57,012 nt of DNA from Hwanghaeella sp. (GCA_028282025.1 JANQIT010000043.1:1-57012); one strand, 5' to 3'; positions 9,705 to 19,546 are shown, numbered from the stretch's first letter. Translations and numbers: made by a program. The notes: a model not told the origin generated them from the letters alone.

Positions 9705-10253
9705 ATGTCGGACCACGTTGAAAGAACGATGGGGCAGGCGGTCGAGCAGTTCATCGCCTATTATCGCGGCCTTGCTCAGCGCGCCGGCGGTGTACCGCGC
9801 CGCAGCGATTTCGACCCTCTCGATATCCCGGAGATACTGCCGAAGGTCTGGATTTACGGACGTGTCGATGGCGACTACCTCATCCGGGTGACAGGGACGG
9901 AGTTTGACGACCGTTACGGCGGCGATGTTCGACAAGGAGACTCGATCAAGGGATTCCTGCCGCCGCAAGCGCATGCCCGCATCATTAAGCGCCTGGACAA
10001 GGTTCTTGAAGCCGGCTGGTACTGTCACGGTTGGAGTAATGTGGCAGACCCGGTGTCCGACGCCCTGATCGAGCGCGCCTATGGACCGATGCTGGACCAC
10101 AACGGCGCGCAGACGTTGGTTATCGGCGTTACCGATTTCGGCAGTGTCCTACGCCGTTGGGGTGACATGTCCCCACCGCGTGTCGCGGCGCATATCGACT
10201 TTTTCGATCCGCTGACCGGCGACCTGCGCGAAGCGGGCTTCGACCCGGACTGA
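9705..10253 (+). CDS. PAS_5 family protein
   Basis: 182 residues resembling the PAS_5 (PF07310) group common in Rhodospirillales. Features: an N-terminal helix, RSDFDPLDIPEILPKVWIYG, the core GDYLIRVTGTEFDDRYGGD, and a C-terminal strand region ending HIDFFDPL. These stand-alone PAS-like proteins have no output domain and no known function; ligand sensing is an inference. A purine-rich GGGGGGGAAGG ribosome site lies 4 bases upstream of the ATG. A related protein of the same family is encoded at 34991-35548, so the window carries two paralogs. Confidence 0.75.
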   Translation: MSDHVERTMGQAVEQFIAYYRGLAQRAGGVPRRSDFDPLDIPEILPKVWIYGRVDGDYLIRVTGTEFDDRYGGDVRQGDSIKGFLPPQAHARIIKRLDKVLEAGWYCHGWSNVADPVSDALIERAYGPMLDHNGAQTLVIGVTDFGSVLRRWGDMSPPRVAAHIDFFDPLTGDLREAGFDPD

Positions 10254-10371
10254 CCGGACCGTTCCTCGAACCCGCCCGTTCGATCACGAACAGCACGATG
10301 GTCCGAAACAGGGCTTGAACCCTACGTAGGCGCACTTCATCCTGGACGAAATCCGTCAATTTGGGGGGAAG

Positions 10372-11922
10372 ATGAGTAACGTGCGGACCTTGCGCCCGGG
10401 CCATGGAACGTTGGCCGATTTCGCGGCGGTTTACAGAAACGACTCGGCGGCGCGGCTCGACCCCGCGGCAAAGGCCGATGTGGACCGGGCGGCCGACTTG
10501 GTCGCGGCCGCGGCGGCGGGCGGCGATGCCTATTACGGCGTCAATACGGGTTTCGGGAAACTGGCGCAGACACGGATTTCACCGGAAGACACCCAGACCC
10601 TGCAACGCAACCTGATCCTATCCCACGCCGCCGGTGTCGGGCCGGACCTGCCGCGGGAAATCGCCCGGCTGATGATTGCCCTGAAGGTTAATTCCCTGGG
10701 GCGCGGCGCTTCGGGCGTGCGGTGGCCGGTCCTGGAACTGATGCAGGAAATGCTGGCGCGGGATGTGACGCCCGCGGTGCCCATGCAGGGATCGGTCGGC
10801 GCATCCGGCGATCTGGCCCCGCTGGCCCATCTGGCGGCCGTGCTTATCGGAGAGGGCGAAGCGTTTTTCCAGGGCGAGCGGATGCCCGGCGCCGCCGCGC
10901 TTGCGAAGGCCGGCCTTCAGCCTGTCGTGCTTGCCGCCAAGGAAGGTTTGGGGCTGATCAACGGCACGCAATTCTCCTGCGCCGTCGCCCTGGCGGCCCT
11001 GTTTCGCGCCATGGACCTGTTCAACGCGGCGCTGGTTACCGGCGCTTTGTGCACCGATGCGGCCATGGGCTCCGCTGCGCCGTTTCGGCCGGAAATTCAC
11101 GACTTGCGGGGACAGCCCGGACAAACGGAGGCCGCGGCGGCTCTACGCGCGCTTCTGGACGGCAGTGAAATCCGCGAATCCCACCGGGACGACGACGAGC
11201 GCGTGCAGGACCCCTATTGTATCCGCTGTCAGCCGCAGGTCATGGGTGCGTGCCTGGACCTTCTGCGGCATTGCGCCGGGACCCTGGAGCGCGAGGCGAA
11301 TGCGGTTACCGACAATCCGTTGGTCTTTCCCGACAGCGGTGACATCCTCTCGGGAGGAAACTTCCACGCGGAGCCGGTGGCGTTCGCCGCCGATCAGATG
11401 GCGTTGGCGATTGCGGAGATCGGGTCGATCACCGAACGCCGCATCGCCATGCTGGTCGATCCCGCCCTGAATTATGGGCTGCCGCCGTTCCTGACGCCGG
11501 CCCCCGGGGTCAATTCCGGCTTCATGATTGCCGAGGTGACCGCCGCGGCCCTCTATTCGGAAAACAAGCAGAAGGCGGCCCCGGCCTCCATCGATTCGAC
11601 GCCGACCAGCGCCAATCAGGAAGACCATGTTTCCATGGCCGCGCACGGCGCCTGCCGGCTGCTGCCAATGCTGGATAACCTTGCGGGGATCGTCGGGATC
11701 GAACTGTTGATCGCCGGGCAGGGCGTCGATCTGCGCGCGCCCTTGCAGACCAGCCCGGCCCTACAGCGCGTGCACGGCCATCTGCGCCGGAATATTCCGG
11801 CCTTGCAGGAAGACCGCTATATGGCGCCGGACCTCGCCGCCGCCCGCGGGATTGTCGAAGCGGCCGGTTTCGCCGCCATGTCTGAAGTACAGCCACTACC
11901 CTCTATCACAGGTGAGTCATGA
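10372..11922 (+). CDS. hutH: Histidine ammonia-lyase
   Basis: 516 residues. It deaminates L-histidine to trans-urocanate, the first step of histidine catabolism. The Ala-Ser-Gly triad that cyclises to the MIO electrophile is in [23 protein letters not shown] near the N-terminus and [10 protein letters not shown] near the C-terminus are also family signatures. A strong GGGGGGAAG ribosome site precedes the ATG. The stop overlaps the start of hutU (ATGA at 11919-11922), so the two are translationally coupled. hutI, hutG/hutF and a hut regulator are not in the window. Confidence 0.95.
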   Translation: MSNVRTLRPGHGTLADFAAVYRNDSAARLDPAAKADVDRAADLVAAAAAGGDAYYGVNTGFGKLAQTRISPEDTQTLQRNLILSHAAGVGPDLPREIARLMIALKVNSLGRGASGVRWPVLELMQEMLARDVTPAVPMQGSVGASGDLAPLAHLAAVLIGEGEAFFQGERMPGAAALAKAGLQPVVLAAKEGLGLINGTQFSCAVALAALFRAMDLFNAALVTGALCTDAAMGSAAPFRPEIHDLRGQPGQTEAAAALRALLDGSEIRESHRDDDERVQDPYCIRCQPQVMGACLDLLRHCAGTLEREANAVTDNPLVFPDSGDILSGGNFHAEPVAFAADQMALAIAEIGSITERRIAMLVDPALNYGLPPFLTPAPGVNSGFMIAEVTAAALYSENKQKAAPASIDSTPTSANQEDHVSMAAHGACRLLPMLDNLAGIVGIELLIAGQGVDLRAPLQTSPALQRVHGHLRRNIPALQEDRYMAPDLAAARGIVEAAGFAAMSEVQPLPSITGES

Positions 11923-13586
11923 GCAACGACCGCAGCAACACCCGCGTCATCCGCGCCCCGCATGGGACCGACCTGAACTGCCGGAGTTGGCAGACCGAGG
12001 CCCCCTACCGGATGATCATGAACAATCTGGACCCGGATGTTGCGGAGAATCCGAACGAACTGGTGGTCTATGGCGGGATCGGGCGCGCCGCGCGGACCTG
12101 GACCGATTTCGACCGGATCACGGCGTCCCTGAAGACCCTGGGCGATGACGAAACGCTGCTGGTGCAGTCTGGCAAGCCGGTCGGCGTCTTCCGCACACAC
12201 GCGGATGCGCCCCGGGTGCTGATCGCGAATTCCAACCTGGTGCCGCACTGGGCGACCTGGGACCATTTCCACGAACTCGACCGGGTCGGGTTGATGATGT
12301 ACGGCCAGATGACAGCCGGGTCCTGGATCTATATCGGTTCGCAGGGGATCGTGCAGGGAACCTACGAAACCTTCGTCGAAGCGGGCCGCAAACATTACGG
12401 CGGCGACCTGTCCGGCAAGTGGATCCTGACCGGCGGCCTCGGCGGGATGGGTGGCGCGCAGCCCCTGGCGGCGACCATGGCCGGCGCGTCCTGCCTGGCG
12501 GTCGAATGCGATCCGGACCATATCGATTTCCGGCTGCGCACCCGCTATGTGGACGAACGCGCGGATACGCTGGACGAGGCCCTCTCGATGATCGAGAAAT
12601 CCCATGCGACGGGAAAGCCGATTTCCGTCGGGCTGCTGGGCAATGCGGCGGACGTGTTTCCGGAACTCGTCGCCCGGGGCGTCCATCCGGATATCGTCAC
12701 GGACCAGACCTCCGCCCACGACCCGATCCATGGTTACCTGCCGCAGGGCTGGACGCTGGCCCAATGGCGGGACATGCAGGAAAGCGATCCGAAGGCGGTG
12801 GAGAAGGCTGCGCGTCACTCCATGAAGATCCATGTTCAGGCAATGCTGGATTTCTGGAAGGCGGGCGTTCCGACCCTCGATTACGGTAACAATATCCGCC
12901 AGGTGGCGTTCGATGAGGGGTTGGAAAACGCCTTTGATTTTCCGGGCTTTGTACCGGCCTATATCCGCCCGCTGTTCTGCCGCGGCATCGGCCCGTTCCG
13001 CTGGTGCGCGCTGTCCGGCGACCCGGAGGATATCTACAAGACCGACGCCAAGGTGAAGGAATTGCTGCCGGACAACGCCCATCTGCACAACTGGCTGGAC
13101 ATGGCGCGGGAGCGGATCAGTTTTCAGGGATTGCCGGCGCGGATTTGCTGGGTCGGCCTGGGCGACCGCCACCGGCTGGGCCTCGCCTTCAACGAGATGG
13201 TGGCGTCGGGCGAGTTGAGCGCCCCCATCGTGATCGGGCGGGACCATCTGGATTCCGGATCGGTCGCCAGTCCGAACCGGGAGACGGAGGGCATGAAGGA
13301 CGGATCGGACGCAGTTTCCGACTGGCCGCTGCTCAACGCGCTTCTGAACACCGCCAGCGGCGCGACCTGGGTGTCGCTGCATCACGGCGGCGGCGTCGGC
13401 ATGGGCTTCAGCCAGCATTCCGGCATGGTGATCCTCTGCGACGGCACGGAAGAAGCCGCCAAGCGGGTGGAACGCGTCCTCTGGAACGACCCGGCCACCG
13501 GCGTGATGCGCCACGCGGACGCGGGCTACGACATCGCCCTCGACGTCGCGCGGGAGAAGGGGCTCAACCTGCCGGGGATTTTGTAG
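11919..13586 (+). CDS. hutU: Urocanate hydratase
   Basis: 555 residues, the normal length for urocanase. It converts urocanate to 4-imidazolone-5-propionate using tightly bound NAD+. The N-terminal [13 protein letters not shown], the dinucleotide-binding [14 protein letters not shown], and the C-terminal [18 protein letters not shown] are diagnostic. It overlaps hutH by four bases and is probably the last gene of that transcript here, since the next gene downstream is on the opposite strand 41 bases away. Confidence 0.96.
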   Translation: MSNDRSNTRVIRAPHGTDLNCRSWQTEAPYRMIMNNLDPDVAENPNELVVYGGIGRAARTWTDFDRITASLKTLGDDETLLVQSGKPVGVFRTHADAPRVLIANSNLVPHWATWDHFHELDRVGLMMYGQMTAGSWIYIGSQGIVQGTYETFVEAGRKHYGGDLSGKWILTGGLGGMGGAQPLAATMAGASCLAVECDPDHIDFRLRTRYVDERADTLDEALSMIEKSHATGKPISVGLLGNAADVFPELVARGVHPDIVTDQTSAHDPIHGYLPQGWTLAQWRDMQESDPKAVEKAARHSMKIHVQAMLDFWKAGVPTLDYGNNIRQVAFDEGLENAFDFPGFVPAYIRPLFCRGIGPFRWCALSGDPEDIYKTDAKVKELLPDNAHLHNWLDMARERISFQGLPARICWVGLGDRHRLGLAFNEMVASGELSAPIVIGRDHLDSGSVASPNRETEGMKDGSDAVSDWPLLNALLNTASGATWVSLHHGGGVGMGFSQHSGMVILCDGTEEAAKRVERVLWNDPATGVMRHADAGYDIALDVAREKGLNLPGIL

Positions 13587-13627
13587 CGGGGCCGCTGGAC
13601 CGTTTCGGCGGTTCTTCGCGTGTGGGA

Positions 13628-14380
13628 TTAGGCATCGACTTTCACCCCGGAAAGGCGATGCCGGTGCAGATGCTCATAGTGGGGCAGGACGATTTCGTAG
13701 ATTTCCTTCACCCGGTCGGGGGCGTCGGCTATGTCGATATAGGATCGCGGCTGCGGCTTGAGGCCGTCTGAGTCCCGCAGGTTCGCGTGCCAGGAACCGC
13801 CGTCGTACCAACTGACTTCCTCCCGGTCCCCCGGCTCCCACGACAGGGCCTTGGGGAGGAAGGGAATGCCGACTGCAGTACAGTAGGCTTCGACGATGCC
13901 GTGGGGGTCTTCCAGCAGGTCGTCGCTGTCGATGACTGGGGGGGCGGCCCCCGTCTGGTCCGCGAGACGGTCGAACAGCGCCCGCTGTTCCACGAAGGCG
14001 ATCTCCTTCAAGACGAAGTCCGGCCAATGCTTGTACATCGAGGTCGCCACTTTGGCCGGGTCGCGGATCAGGAACGAGTGGTTGAAATGGCCTAGGAACG
14101 CGTCGGTCCAGAGATGCTCGATATAGTGCGGGAAATCCTTGGAAAAGACCGGACCTTCCGACGCCGCCTGCTTCATGCCCTGCCACACCGAGTCAAAGGT
14201 CAGGCCCGGGGTGCGCGGACTGTCCGGTTTCAGGCGCGGCCAGAGCGGTTCTTCCCCTTGATACCAGGGCTCGCCGAACGGTTCGTGGAAACAGGTGAAA
14301 TCGCCCCGCATCCGCATCATCCACTCAAACGCGGTGGAGGTGGACCGCGGTGTCGCCCAAAGAACCAGAATCTTGTGCAT
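13628..14380 (-). CDS. Sulfotransferase-like protein
   Basis: 250 residues. The N-terminus ILVLWATPRSTSTAFEWM matches the 5'-phosphosulfate-binding loop of PAPS-dependent sulfotransferases, and FLIRDPAKVATSMYKHW matches the 3'-phosphate-binding segment (Arg, Asp, Ser). Such proteins transfer sulfate from PAPS to small molecules or lipids. The gene starts 5 bases after the stop of the Asp/Glu-racemase-like gene, so the two form an operon. Members of this subgroup are sometimes mis-named as aminotransferases in annotations. The acceptor substrate is unknown. Confidence 0.75.
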   Translation of the reverse strand: MHKILVLWATPRSTSTAFEWMMRMRGDFTCFHEPFGEPWYQGEEPLWPRLKPDSPRTPGLTFDSVWQGMKQAASEGPVFSKDFPHYIEHLWTDAFLGHFNHSFLIRDPAKVATSMYKHWPDFVLKEIAFVEQRALFDRLADQTGAAPPVIDSDDLLEDPHGIVEAYCTAVGIPFLPKALSWEPGDREEVSWYDGGSWHANLRDSDGLKPQPRSYIDIADAPDRVKEIYEIVLPHYEHLHRHRLSGVKVDA

Positions 14381-14385
14381 GGCGG

Positions 14386-15222
14386 CTACTCCAGCGTTGC
14401 CAGCAATTTGCCGTGGGAGCCTTCGGGCTTCACCCCAAGGCTTTTAAAGAGCCGCCAATAGAGCGCGAAATCGGAGGAGACGATGGGAACGCCGCAGGCG
14501 GCCTCCAGCGCGTCCACGTGATGCAGCGTGCGCAGGGGAAGACCGTCGGGCCGCCGCCAGTTCGGCATGCCGGTCACCACGACCGCTTCCGCGCCGGGCG
14601 CGCGCTCCAAGGCGCGCTGCATGGACTGCTGCGCCATTTCCTCGGGGAAGATCCAGATGCAGTCGTTACATTCTTGCTGGGTGTGGAAGAAGCCCAGATC
14701 GACGAAGTTGCAGGAATAGACGATGTCGAATCCGGCCTGACCCAGGAAACGGACAATGCCGTCGCGCCAGTCAGGCCAGTAATAAACCGTGTTGACGGCG
14801 ATCTTCTCCACGCCCAACGCCCGCAGCCCTTCGACCAGACAGTATCCCGCCATGTGGAACGGCGTTTCGTAGGTGTCCGACACCCGGTCCAGAAAGGACG
14901 CGATATCGTCGGGGCTGGTGCCGTTGCAGTGAACCCAGTTGGTGCCGACTTGCCCCACGGCGTCGGCGCCGTTGTTGGCGAAACATTCGACGACTTCTTC
15001 CAGAAGATGAAAGTTGTCCGACCGTTGCGTCAACTGATGCTCGTAGCCCGGTACATGCAGCATGCGGCCATGCACGCCGACGGTCTCCGGGCTGATCCGC
15101 AGGAAGTCGCTGGGGCCGGCGTCGAAGTCGTGCGGCGGGGCCGTGAAACCGACTTGGTATGGAAACAGCTTCGATTTCGGATCGGTCCAGCGGACCGGTT
15201 TTTCGTAAGGGTGATCGGCCAT
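14386..15222 (-). CDS. Asp/Glu racemase superfamily (maleate isomerase/arylmalonate decarboxylase-like)
   Basis: 278 residues with the two-domain Asp/Glu racemase fold as judged from PYQVGFTAPP, the loop DAVGQVGTNWVHCNGTS (about 87-103) and EAVVVTGMPNWR (about 212-223). In maleate isomerases and racemases a Cys lies in each of these loops (CTS-type). Here both canonical positions seem to be replaced (T94 region and G218 region); the nearest cysteine is C99. It might therefore be a decarboxylase or other carbanion enzyme, or the alignment by eye is off by a few residues. A clear GGAGGG ribosome site supports the ATG. It is operonic with the sulfotransferase-like gene. Confidence 0.65.
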   Translation of the reverse strand: MADHPYEKPVRWTDPKSKLFPYQVGFTAPPHDFDAGPSDFLRISPETVGVHGRMLHVPGYEHQLTQRSDNFHLLEEVVECFANNGADAVGQVGTNWVHCNGTSPDDIASFLDRVSDTYETPFHMAGYCLVEGLRALGVEKIAVNTVYYWPDWRDGIVRFLGQAGFDIVYSCNFVDLGFFHTQQECNDCIWIFPEEMAQQSMQRALERAPGAEAVVVTGMPNWRRPDGLPLRTLHHVDALEAACGVPIVSSDFALYWRLFKSLGVKPEGSHGKLLATLE

Positions 15223-15290
15223 TCTTCCCTCCGCTTCGTCTCCGGCGTTAGAGTAGCGCCATGCGGAGCCACGACGGCGCGGGGTTTTCT

Positions 15291-16436
15291 ATGCCTGATG
15301 GAATGATATTCACCAGCGAACACGAGATGCTGCGCGACCAGGTGCGCCGGTTCGTGGCGGAGGAAGTTCTGCCGAACGGCAACAGATGGGAGACGGACGG
15401 CATGGTGCCGCGCGCTGTTCTGCGCAAGATGGGCGCACTTGGTTTCCTGGGTATCCGTTACCCGGCCGCGTTCGGCGGTTCGGACATGGATACCCGCGCA
15501 ACTGCACTGTTCGCGGAAGAGCTTGGCCGGTCCACCTATTCCGGGTTCGCGGTGACCGCCCTTGTGCACACGGACATGGCCTCTGTCCATGTGTTCAACG
15601 CAGGAACCGATGCACAGAAAGCACTGTATATGCCCGGGATCGTCTCCGGAGAGACGATCACAGCCGTTGCGGTCACCGAGCCGGATGCCGGGTCCGATGT
15701 GAAAGGTATCCGGACGACGGCCAGGCGGACAGCCGGGGGCTACATCTTGAACGGTGCGAAGATGTTCATCACGAACGGCGTGCATGCCGATCTTTACTGT
15801 GTCGCCGCAAAGACGGGCGACGGCGGCGCGGCGAGCAGGAACGTGAGCATGTTCCTGGTGGAGAAGGACGCCCCGGGTTTCACTGTCCGCCGTCAACTCG
15901 ACAAGCATGGCTGGCGCTGTTCGGACACGGCGGAACTGTCTTTCGACGATTGCGCCGTTCCGGCGGAGAACCTGCTTGGCGAGGAAGGGCGCGGATTCTA
16001 CGCCATCATACGGAATTTTCAGAACGAGCGGATCGTGATCGGCGCGATGGCCATGGGGGAGGCCCAGGCCGCCATCGATTTGACCGTGGATTATGTTCGT
16101 TTGCGTAAGGCTTTCGGTGCGCCGCTGTGGGAGAAGCAGACGATCCGTCAGCGGCTCGCCATGCTGTCCGCCAAGGTAGAGGCGGGCCGGCAGCTCGTCT
16201 ATGCGACGGCGGCGCGCGATGCTCGCGGCGAGGAGGTCGTGAAAGAAGTTTCCATGATCAAGGCCTATTGCGGGGAATTGGTGAACGAGGTGATGTACGA
16301 TTGCCTGCAATTCCATGGCGGCGCGGGCTTCATGACCGGAACCGCCATCGAACGCATGGCCCGCGATGCGCGTGTTCAGGCCATCGGCGGCGGCGCGACA
16401 GAGGTCATGCTGGAAGAAGTCGCCAAGCGGATATGA
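15291..16436 (+). CDS. Acyl-CoA dehydrogenase
   Basis: About 381 residues, the usual length of the soluble FAD acyl-CoA dehydrogenases. Features: TAVAVTEPDAGSDVKGIRT and ILNGAKMFITNG in the middle domain, and the C-terminal FHGGAGF...ARDARV segment. The short-chain-type catalytic Glu near GYMxE is replaced by Gly (GFMTG); a Glu in QNERIVIGAMAMG (about residue 245) aligns with the helix-G Glu of isovaleryl-CoA and long-chain dehydrogenases, so the enzyme probably belongs to that group. The start at 15291 has GGGG eight bases upstream; an ATG at 15261 in frame is possible. It ends 3 bases before the facing flavoprotein gene. Confidence 0.9.
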   Translation: MPDGMIFTSEHEMLRDQVRRFVAEEVLPNGNRWETDGMVPRAVLRKMGALGFLGIRYPAAFGGSDMDTRATALFAEELGRSTYSGFAVTALVHTDMASVHVFNAGTDAQKALYMPGIVSGETITAVAVTEPDAGSDVKGIRTTARRTAGGYILNGAKMFITNGVHADLYCVAAKTGDGGAASRNVSMFLVEKDAPGFTVRRQLDKHGWRCSDTAELSFDDCAVPAENLLGEEGRGFYAIIRNFQNERIVIGAMAMGEAQAAIDLTVDYVRLRKAFGAPLWEKQTIRQRLAMLSAKVEAGRQLVYATAARDARGEEVVKEVSMIKAYCGELVNEVMYDCLQFHGGAGFMTGTAIERMARDARVQAIGGGATEVMLEEVAKRI

Positions 16437-16439
16437 CCC

Positions 16440-18482
16440 CTACAGCGCGCTGCAAAGCCGCAAAGCGTCGTAAATCGCCGCGGCGATGTTGCGGCTGGAA
16501 GCGGCGTCGCCGATCCGGTAGAGGTCGAAACCCTCGCCGGCCCCGGTCGGTTGGGGCCTGCCTGCAATCAGCGCATCCACATCCATCACCCCGTCGTTCC
16601 GGGAAAGGCCGCGCAGGTCGTGGTACAGAAAGTCGGCGGGCTGTGTTCCTTGTTCGGCAACGACGCTATCGCAACGAACCGTATGCCGCTCGCCGGTCAG
16701 TTCGTGCTGCAACGTGGCGTCCAGCGCGTTGCCGACTTTGGTGACGCGGACCAGGCGGGTCTCAAAGCACGGTGCGATCTTTTCTTCGGCCAGACGCCGA
16801 CGCCAGATCGTGCGTTCCGCATAGCTCATCTCCGGGGCGACCGCCTCATCCAACAAGACAAGATCGATTGATTTACCGACCTTCTTCAAGAATTCCGCGG
16901 CGGTCAGCGCCGCATGCCGTCCGCCGCCGTCATAGACCAGCACTCTGTCGCCGGTGGGGGACCCGGTCAGAACGTCCCAGGTGCTGAGGCAATGCGCGCC
17001 GCCATCGAGCCAATCCAGGTCCGGCAGTCCCCCGGTGGCGACAATCACCGTGTTGGGGGTGAGCGCCATGACGTCCGCCGTTTCGGCATAGCTGTTCAAG
17101 CGAACCTCGACGCCCAAATGATCGAGTTCGGCGGCGCGCCAGTCCGCAATGCCCAGCACATCCTTGCGCCAGCTTGCCTCTGCGGCCAGTCGGATCTGAC
17201 CGCCCAGTTCGGTTGCCGCCTCGAACAGGGTGACGGCGTGCCCCCGCTCGGCGGCGATGCGGGCCGCCTCCAACCCGGCGGGACCGCCGCCGACAACGAC
17301 GACAGTCCGCCCCGGCGCATCGGAAGGTGTGATCGCCTGCGGCCAGAACAGCTCCCGGCCCGCGGCTGCATTGTGAATACAGGTCGGTTTGGTCGGTCCC
17401 ATGCAATGGGTCGCGCCGACACAGGGCCGTATCCGATCCTCCTCTCCACGCCGGATCTTGTTGACGATCTGCGGGTCGGCGATATGGGCGCGGGTCATCG
17501 CCACCATGTCCAGAAGCCCCTCCCGGATGGCGTGACGGGCGGTGGCGATGTCGGCAATCCGCGCCGCGTGGAAAACCGGCAGGGAAACATGCTGCTTGAA
17601 CGCCCCGGCCGCCTGCAGCCACGGAGCGATTGGGGCCTCCATGCCGGGCATGCAGTCGACGGCGAGACCCAGGAAGGTATCGATCCTGCCGTAGTTGGCG
17701 TTGAAAAAGTCGATCAGGCCGGACCTTTCCAGAAGCTGCGCGATCTTGACGCTTTCCTCGAAGTCCAGGCCGTCTTCCATCCCTTCGTCGATGCAGTAGC
17801 GGTGGCCGACAATGTAATCGTCCCCGACCCGGCGGCGGATCTCTTCATGCACCATAAGGGCGAAACGGCAGCGGTTTTCCAGGGAGCCGCCGAAATCGTC
17901 CGTGCGGCGGTTGGTGCGCGGCGACATGAACTGGCCGATCAGATGGCCCTGACCCATTGTTTCCAACCCGTCGAGGCCGCCTTCCTTACAGCGGTACGCG
18001 GCCTCTCCGAACGCCTTGACGACCCGGTCGATATCGTGACGGTCCATCTCCCGCGGGGTGGAACGGTGCAGCGTCTCCCGGACCGGGGAGGGGGCGAGGG
18101 CCGGCAGCCAGTTGCGGGACAGGGCTTCGGAGCGTCTGCCCAGATGGGTAATCTGCACCATCAGGGCGGCGCCCGCATCGTGGATCTTGCCGGAAAACTC
18201 CTGAAGATAGGGAATGACCGCATCGGTGCTGAAGTCCAACTGCCCGTTGGTCCAGGTGGAGTCCGGCGCGACGAAGGACGAGCCGCCGAACATGGTGAGC
18301 GCCAATCCGCCCTTTGCCTTTTCAAGATGATAGGCCTTATAGGCGTCCGCCGGCATGTGGTTTTGGTCGCCCATCCCGCTGTCGTGGCTGGTCGACATGA
18401 TGCGGTTCTTCAGGGTCAATCCTTTGATCGTCAGGGGCTGCAGCAACGGGTCCGTTGCGTTGGGCTGGGCGTCGGTCGTCAC
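16440..18482 (-). CDS. Old Yellow Enzyme/FAD-NAD fusion flavoprotein (DgcA/TMADH-like demethylase family)
   Basis: 680 residues. The N-terminal half is an FMN TIM barrel (TIKGLTLKNRIMSTSHDSG; HLGRR; GNLE-type SLENRCRFA), followed by an iron-sulfur segment and a C-terminal FAD/NAD domain (VVVVGGGPAGLEAARIA, about residue 394). Trimethylamine dehydrogenase and 2,4-dienoyl-CoA reductase share this plan. Here the cluster region reads RPCVGATHC...PTCIHN, with C354, C360 and C368; the second Cys of the classic CxxCxxC is Ala. From memory the dimethylglycine/N-methylproline demethylase (DgcA) group has the same CVGATxC pattern, so a role in demethylating an N-methylated amino acid is plausible. The start is GTG with GGAG upstream. 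It is divergent from the XRE-cupin gene. Confidence 0.8.
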   Translation of the reverse strand: MTTDAQPNATDPLLQPLTIKGLTLKNRIMSTSHDSGMGDQNHMPADAYKAYHLEKAKGGLALTMFGGSSFVAPDSTWTNGQLDFSTDAVIPYLQEFSGKIHDAGAALMVQITHLGRRSEALSRNWLPALAPSPVRETLHRSTPREMDRHDIDRVVKAFGEAAYRCKEGGLDGLETMGQGHLIGQFMSPRTNRRTDDFGGSLENRCRFALMVHEEIRRRVGDDYIVGHRYCIDEGMEDGLDFEESVKIAQLLERSGLIDFFNANYGRIDTFLGLAVDCMPGMEAPIAPWLQAAGAFKQHVSLPVFHAARIADIATARHAIREGLLDMVAMTRAHIADPQIVNKIRRGEEDRIRPCVGATHCMGPTKPTCIHNAAAGRELFWPQAITPSDAPGRTVVVVGGGPAGLEAARIAAERGHAVTLFEAATELGGQIRLAAEASWRKDVLGIADWRAAELDHLGVEVRLNSYAETADVMALTPNTVIVATGGLPDLDWLDGGAHCLSTWDVLTGSPTGDRVLVYDGGGRHAALTAAEFLKKVGKSIDLVLLDEAVAPEMSYAERTIWRRRLAEEKIAPCFETRLVRVTKVGNALDATLQHELTGERHTVRCDSVVAEQGTQPADFLYHDLRGLSRNDGVMDVDALIAGRPQPTGAGEGFDLYRIGDAASSRNIAAAIYDALRLCSAL

Positions 18483-18620
18483 GGCGGATCTCCGTCCGGG
18501 TTATGGGTTGGACCGGGAAACCTTAGCAACGCTTCGTATCCGGTCGGAAGGGAACCCGCTGTTTTTCTGCATAAAAACGACGGACGGCATGAAATCGCGC
18601 ACTGACGAGAGTGGTGTGCC

Positions 18621-18665
18621 TTGACCGATTGTATAATATAGTGGACAAAATAACACTGTAGAAAG
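18621..18665. promoter_or_regulatory. Candidate promoter/operator between flavoprotein and XRE-cupin genes
   Basis: An AT-rich patch in otherwise GC-rich DNA, holding TATAAT and an AGTG/CACT inverted pair separated by ten bases. It lies 13-57 bases before the regulator start and about 140-180 bases before the divergent flavoprotein. It is a candidate site for both promoters and autoregulation; no exact -35 box is claimed. Confidence 0.3.
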
Positions 18666-18677
18666 CATGGTGATGAG

Positions 18678-19250
18678 ATGCCGTTCAGTCCCGACGATAT
18701 GGATGTCAGGCTTGCCGCGCGGATACGATCCGAGCGGGAAGCGCGAAACTGGTCCTTGGCCGATCTGGCGGACCGGTCCGGCGTTTCGCGCTCGATGATC
18801 AATAAGGTGGAGCGCAATCAATCCAGCCCGACATCGGCCTTGCTGGCCCGCATCGCCGCGGCCTTCGACATGACACTATCGACCCTTCTGATGCGGGCCG
18901 AGGGCGGGGCCGGCGCGGGGGTGACGCGGGCGGACGAACGGGCGCGCTGGACCGATCCGGAGACCGGCTATGTCCGTGCGCAGGTCTTCCCTGCGCCGGG
19001 GTCGGATTTTCCGGTCGATATGGTGGAAGTGGAAATGCCGCCGGGCGGGCGGGTTTCCTACCCGGCCTCCTCCTACGCCTTCGGGCGTCATGCGGTCTGG
19101 GTGCTGAGCGGGCGGCTCGAACTCAGCCTGGGTGGGGAAGCCCATGAATTGGAGGCGGGCGACGCGATTGAATTCGGTCCCCCCGCCGATTGCACCTATG
19201 CCAATGGGAGCGACCTTCCATGCACTTACGTCGTCACCGTTTTGCGTTGA
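18678..19250 (+). CDS. XRE-family regulator with cupin domain
   Basis: 190 residues: an N-terminal helix-turn-helix (about 10-65, RNWSLADLADRSGVSRSMI then NQSSPTSALLARIA) and a C-terminal cupin_2 barrel (about 110-188, PPGGRVSYPAS and ELEAGDAIEFGPP). Regulators of this type bind a small metabolite in the cupin and control adjacent catabolic genes. It is divergent from the flavoprotein gene across 195 bp that contain an AT-rich stretch (18625-18660) with a TATAAT box, so it probably controls that gene. The effector is unknown. Confidence 0.85.
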   Translation: MPFSPDDMDVRLAARIRSEREARNWSLADLADRSGVSRSMINKVERNQSSPTSALLARIAAAFDMTLSTLLMRAEGGAGAGVTRADERARWTDPETGYVRAQVFPAPGSDFPVDMVEVEMPPGGRVSYPASSYAFGRHAVWVLSGRLELSLGGEAHELEAGDAIEFGPPADCTYANGSDLPCTYVVTVLR

Positions 19251-19546
19251 TCGCCGCCGGCCGGACGGAGACGCCGCGCGGCGTCGCCATCCCGCTCTAC
19301 GGGATCGGGCATAATGGCGGCCCGAAATGGGGTGAGGGGCGCATGGGCCTCTACATGGCCTGGAAGAAGGCGCACCTCAAAGCCTGGACCGATGTGCCGC
19401 AACCGATTGCAATGATGCGCATGCGGCGCGCAAAGCGCCTGGGCCTGACCTACCGCGAATATACCTTGGAGATCCTTGAGCGCGGACGCCACCTCAGCGA
19501 AGCGGATGGTGACAGGATCGCGGAGATCGTTGCGGCGCGACAGTAG
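19220..19546 (+). CDS. Small conserved protein with IGHNGGP motif
   Basis: About 108 residues, overlapping the end of the XRE-cupin gene by 31 bases. It holds YGIGHNGGPKWG (about 29-40), a short motif found at the start of many small alphaproteobacterial proteins of unknown function, then a basic helical part (MMRMRRAKRLGLTYREYTLEILERG is split here as MMRMRRAKRLGL and TYREYTLEILERG). Translational coupling to the regulator is likely. The start is uncertain; MHLRRHRF (19220) is chosen because it minimises overlap. Function is unknown. Confidence 0.6.
   Translation: MHLRRHRFALIAAGRTETPRGVAIPLYGIGHNGGPKWGEGRMGLYMAWKKAHLKAWTDVPQPIAMMRMRRAKRLGLTYREYTLEILERGRHLSEADGDRIAEIVAARQ

Noticed and set aside
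11817..13514. Long minus-strand open frame (about 565 codons) opposite hutU
   Set aside because: No family motifs, and it overlaps the certain urocanase frame completely; long antisense frames are expected at this GC content.
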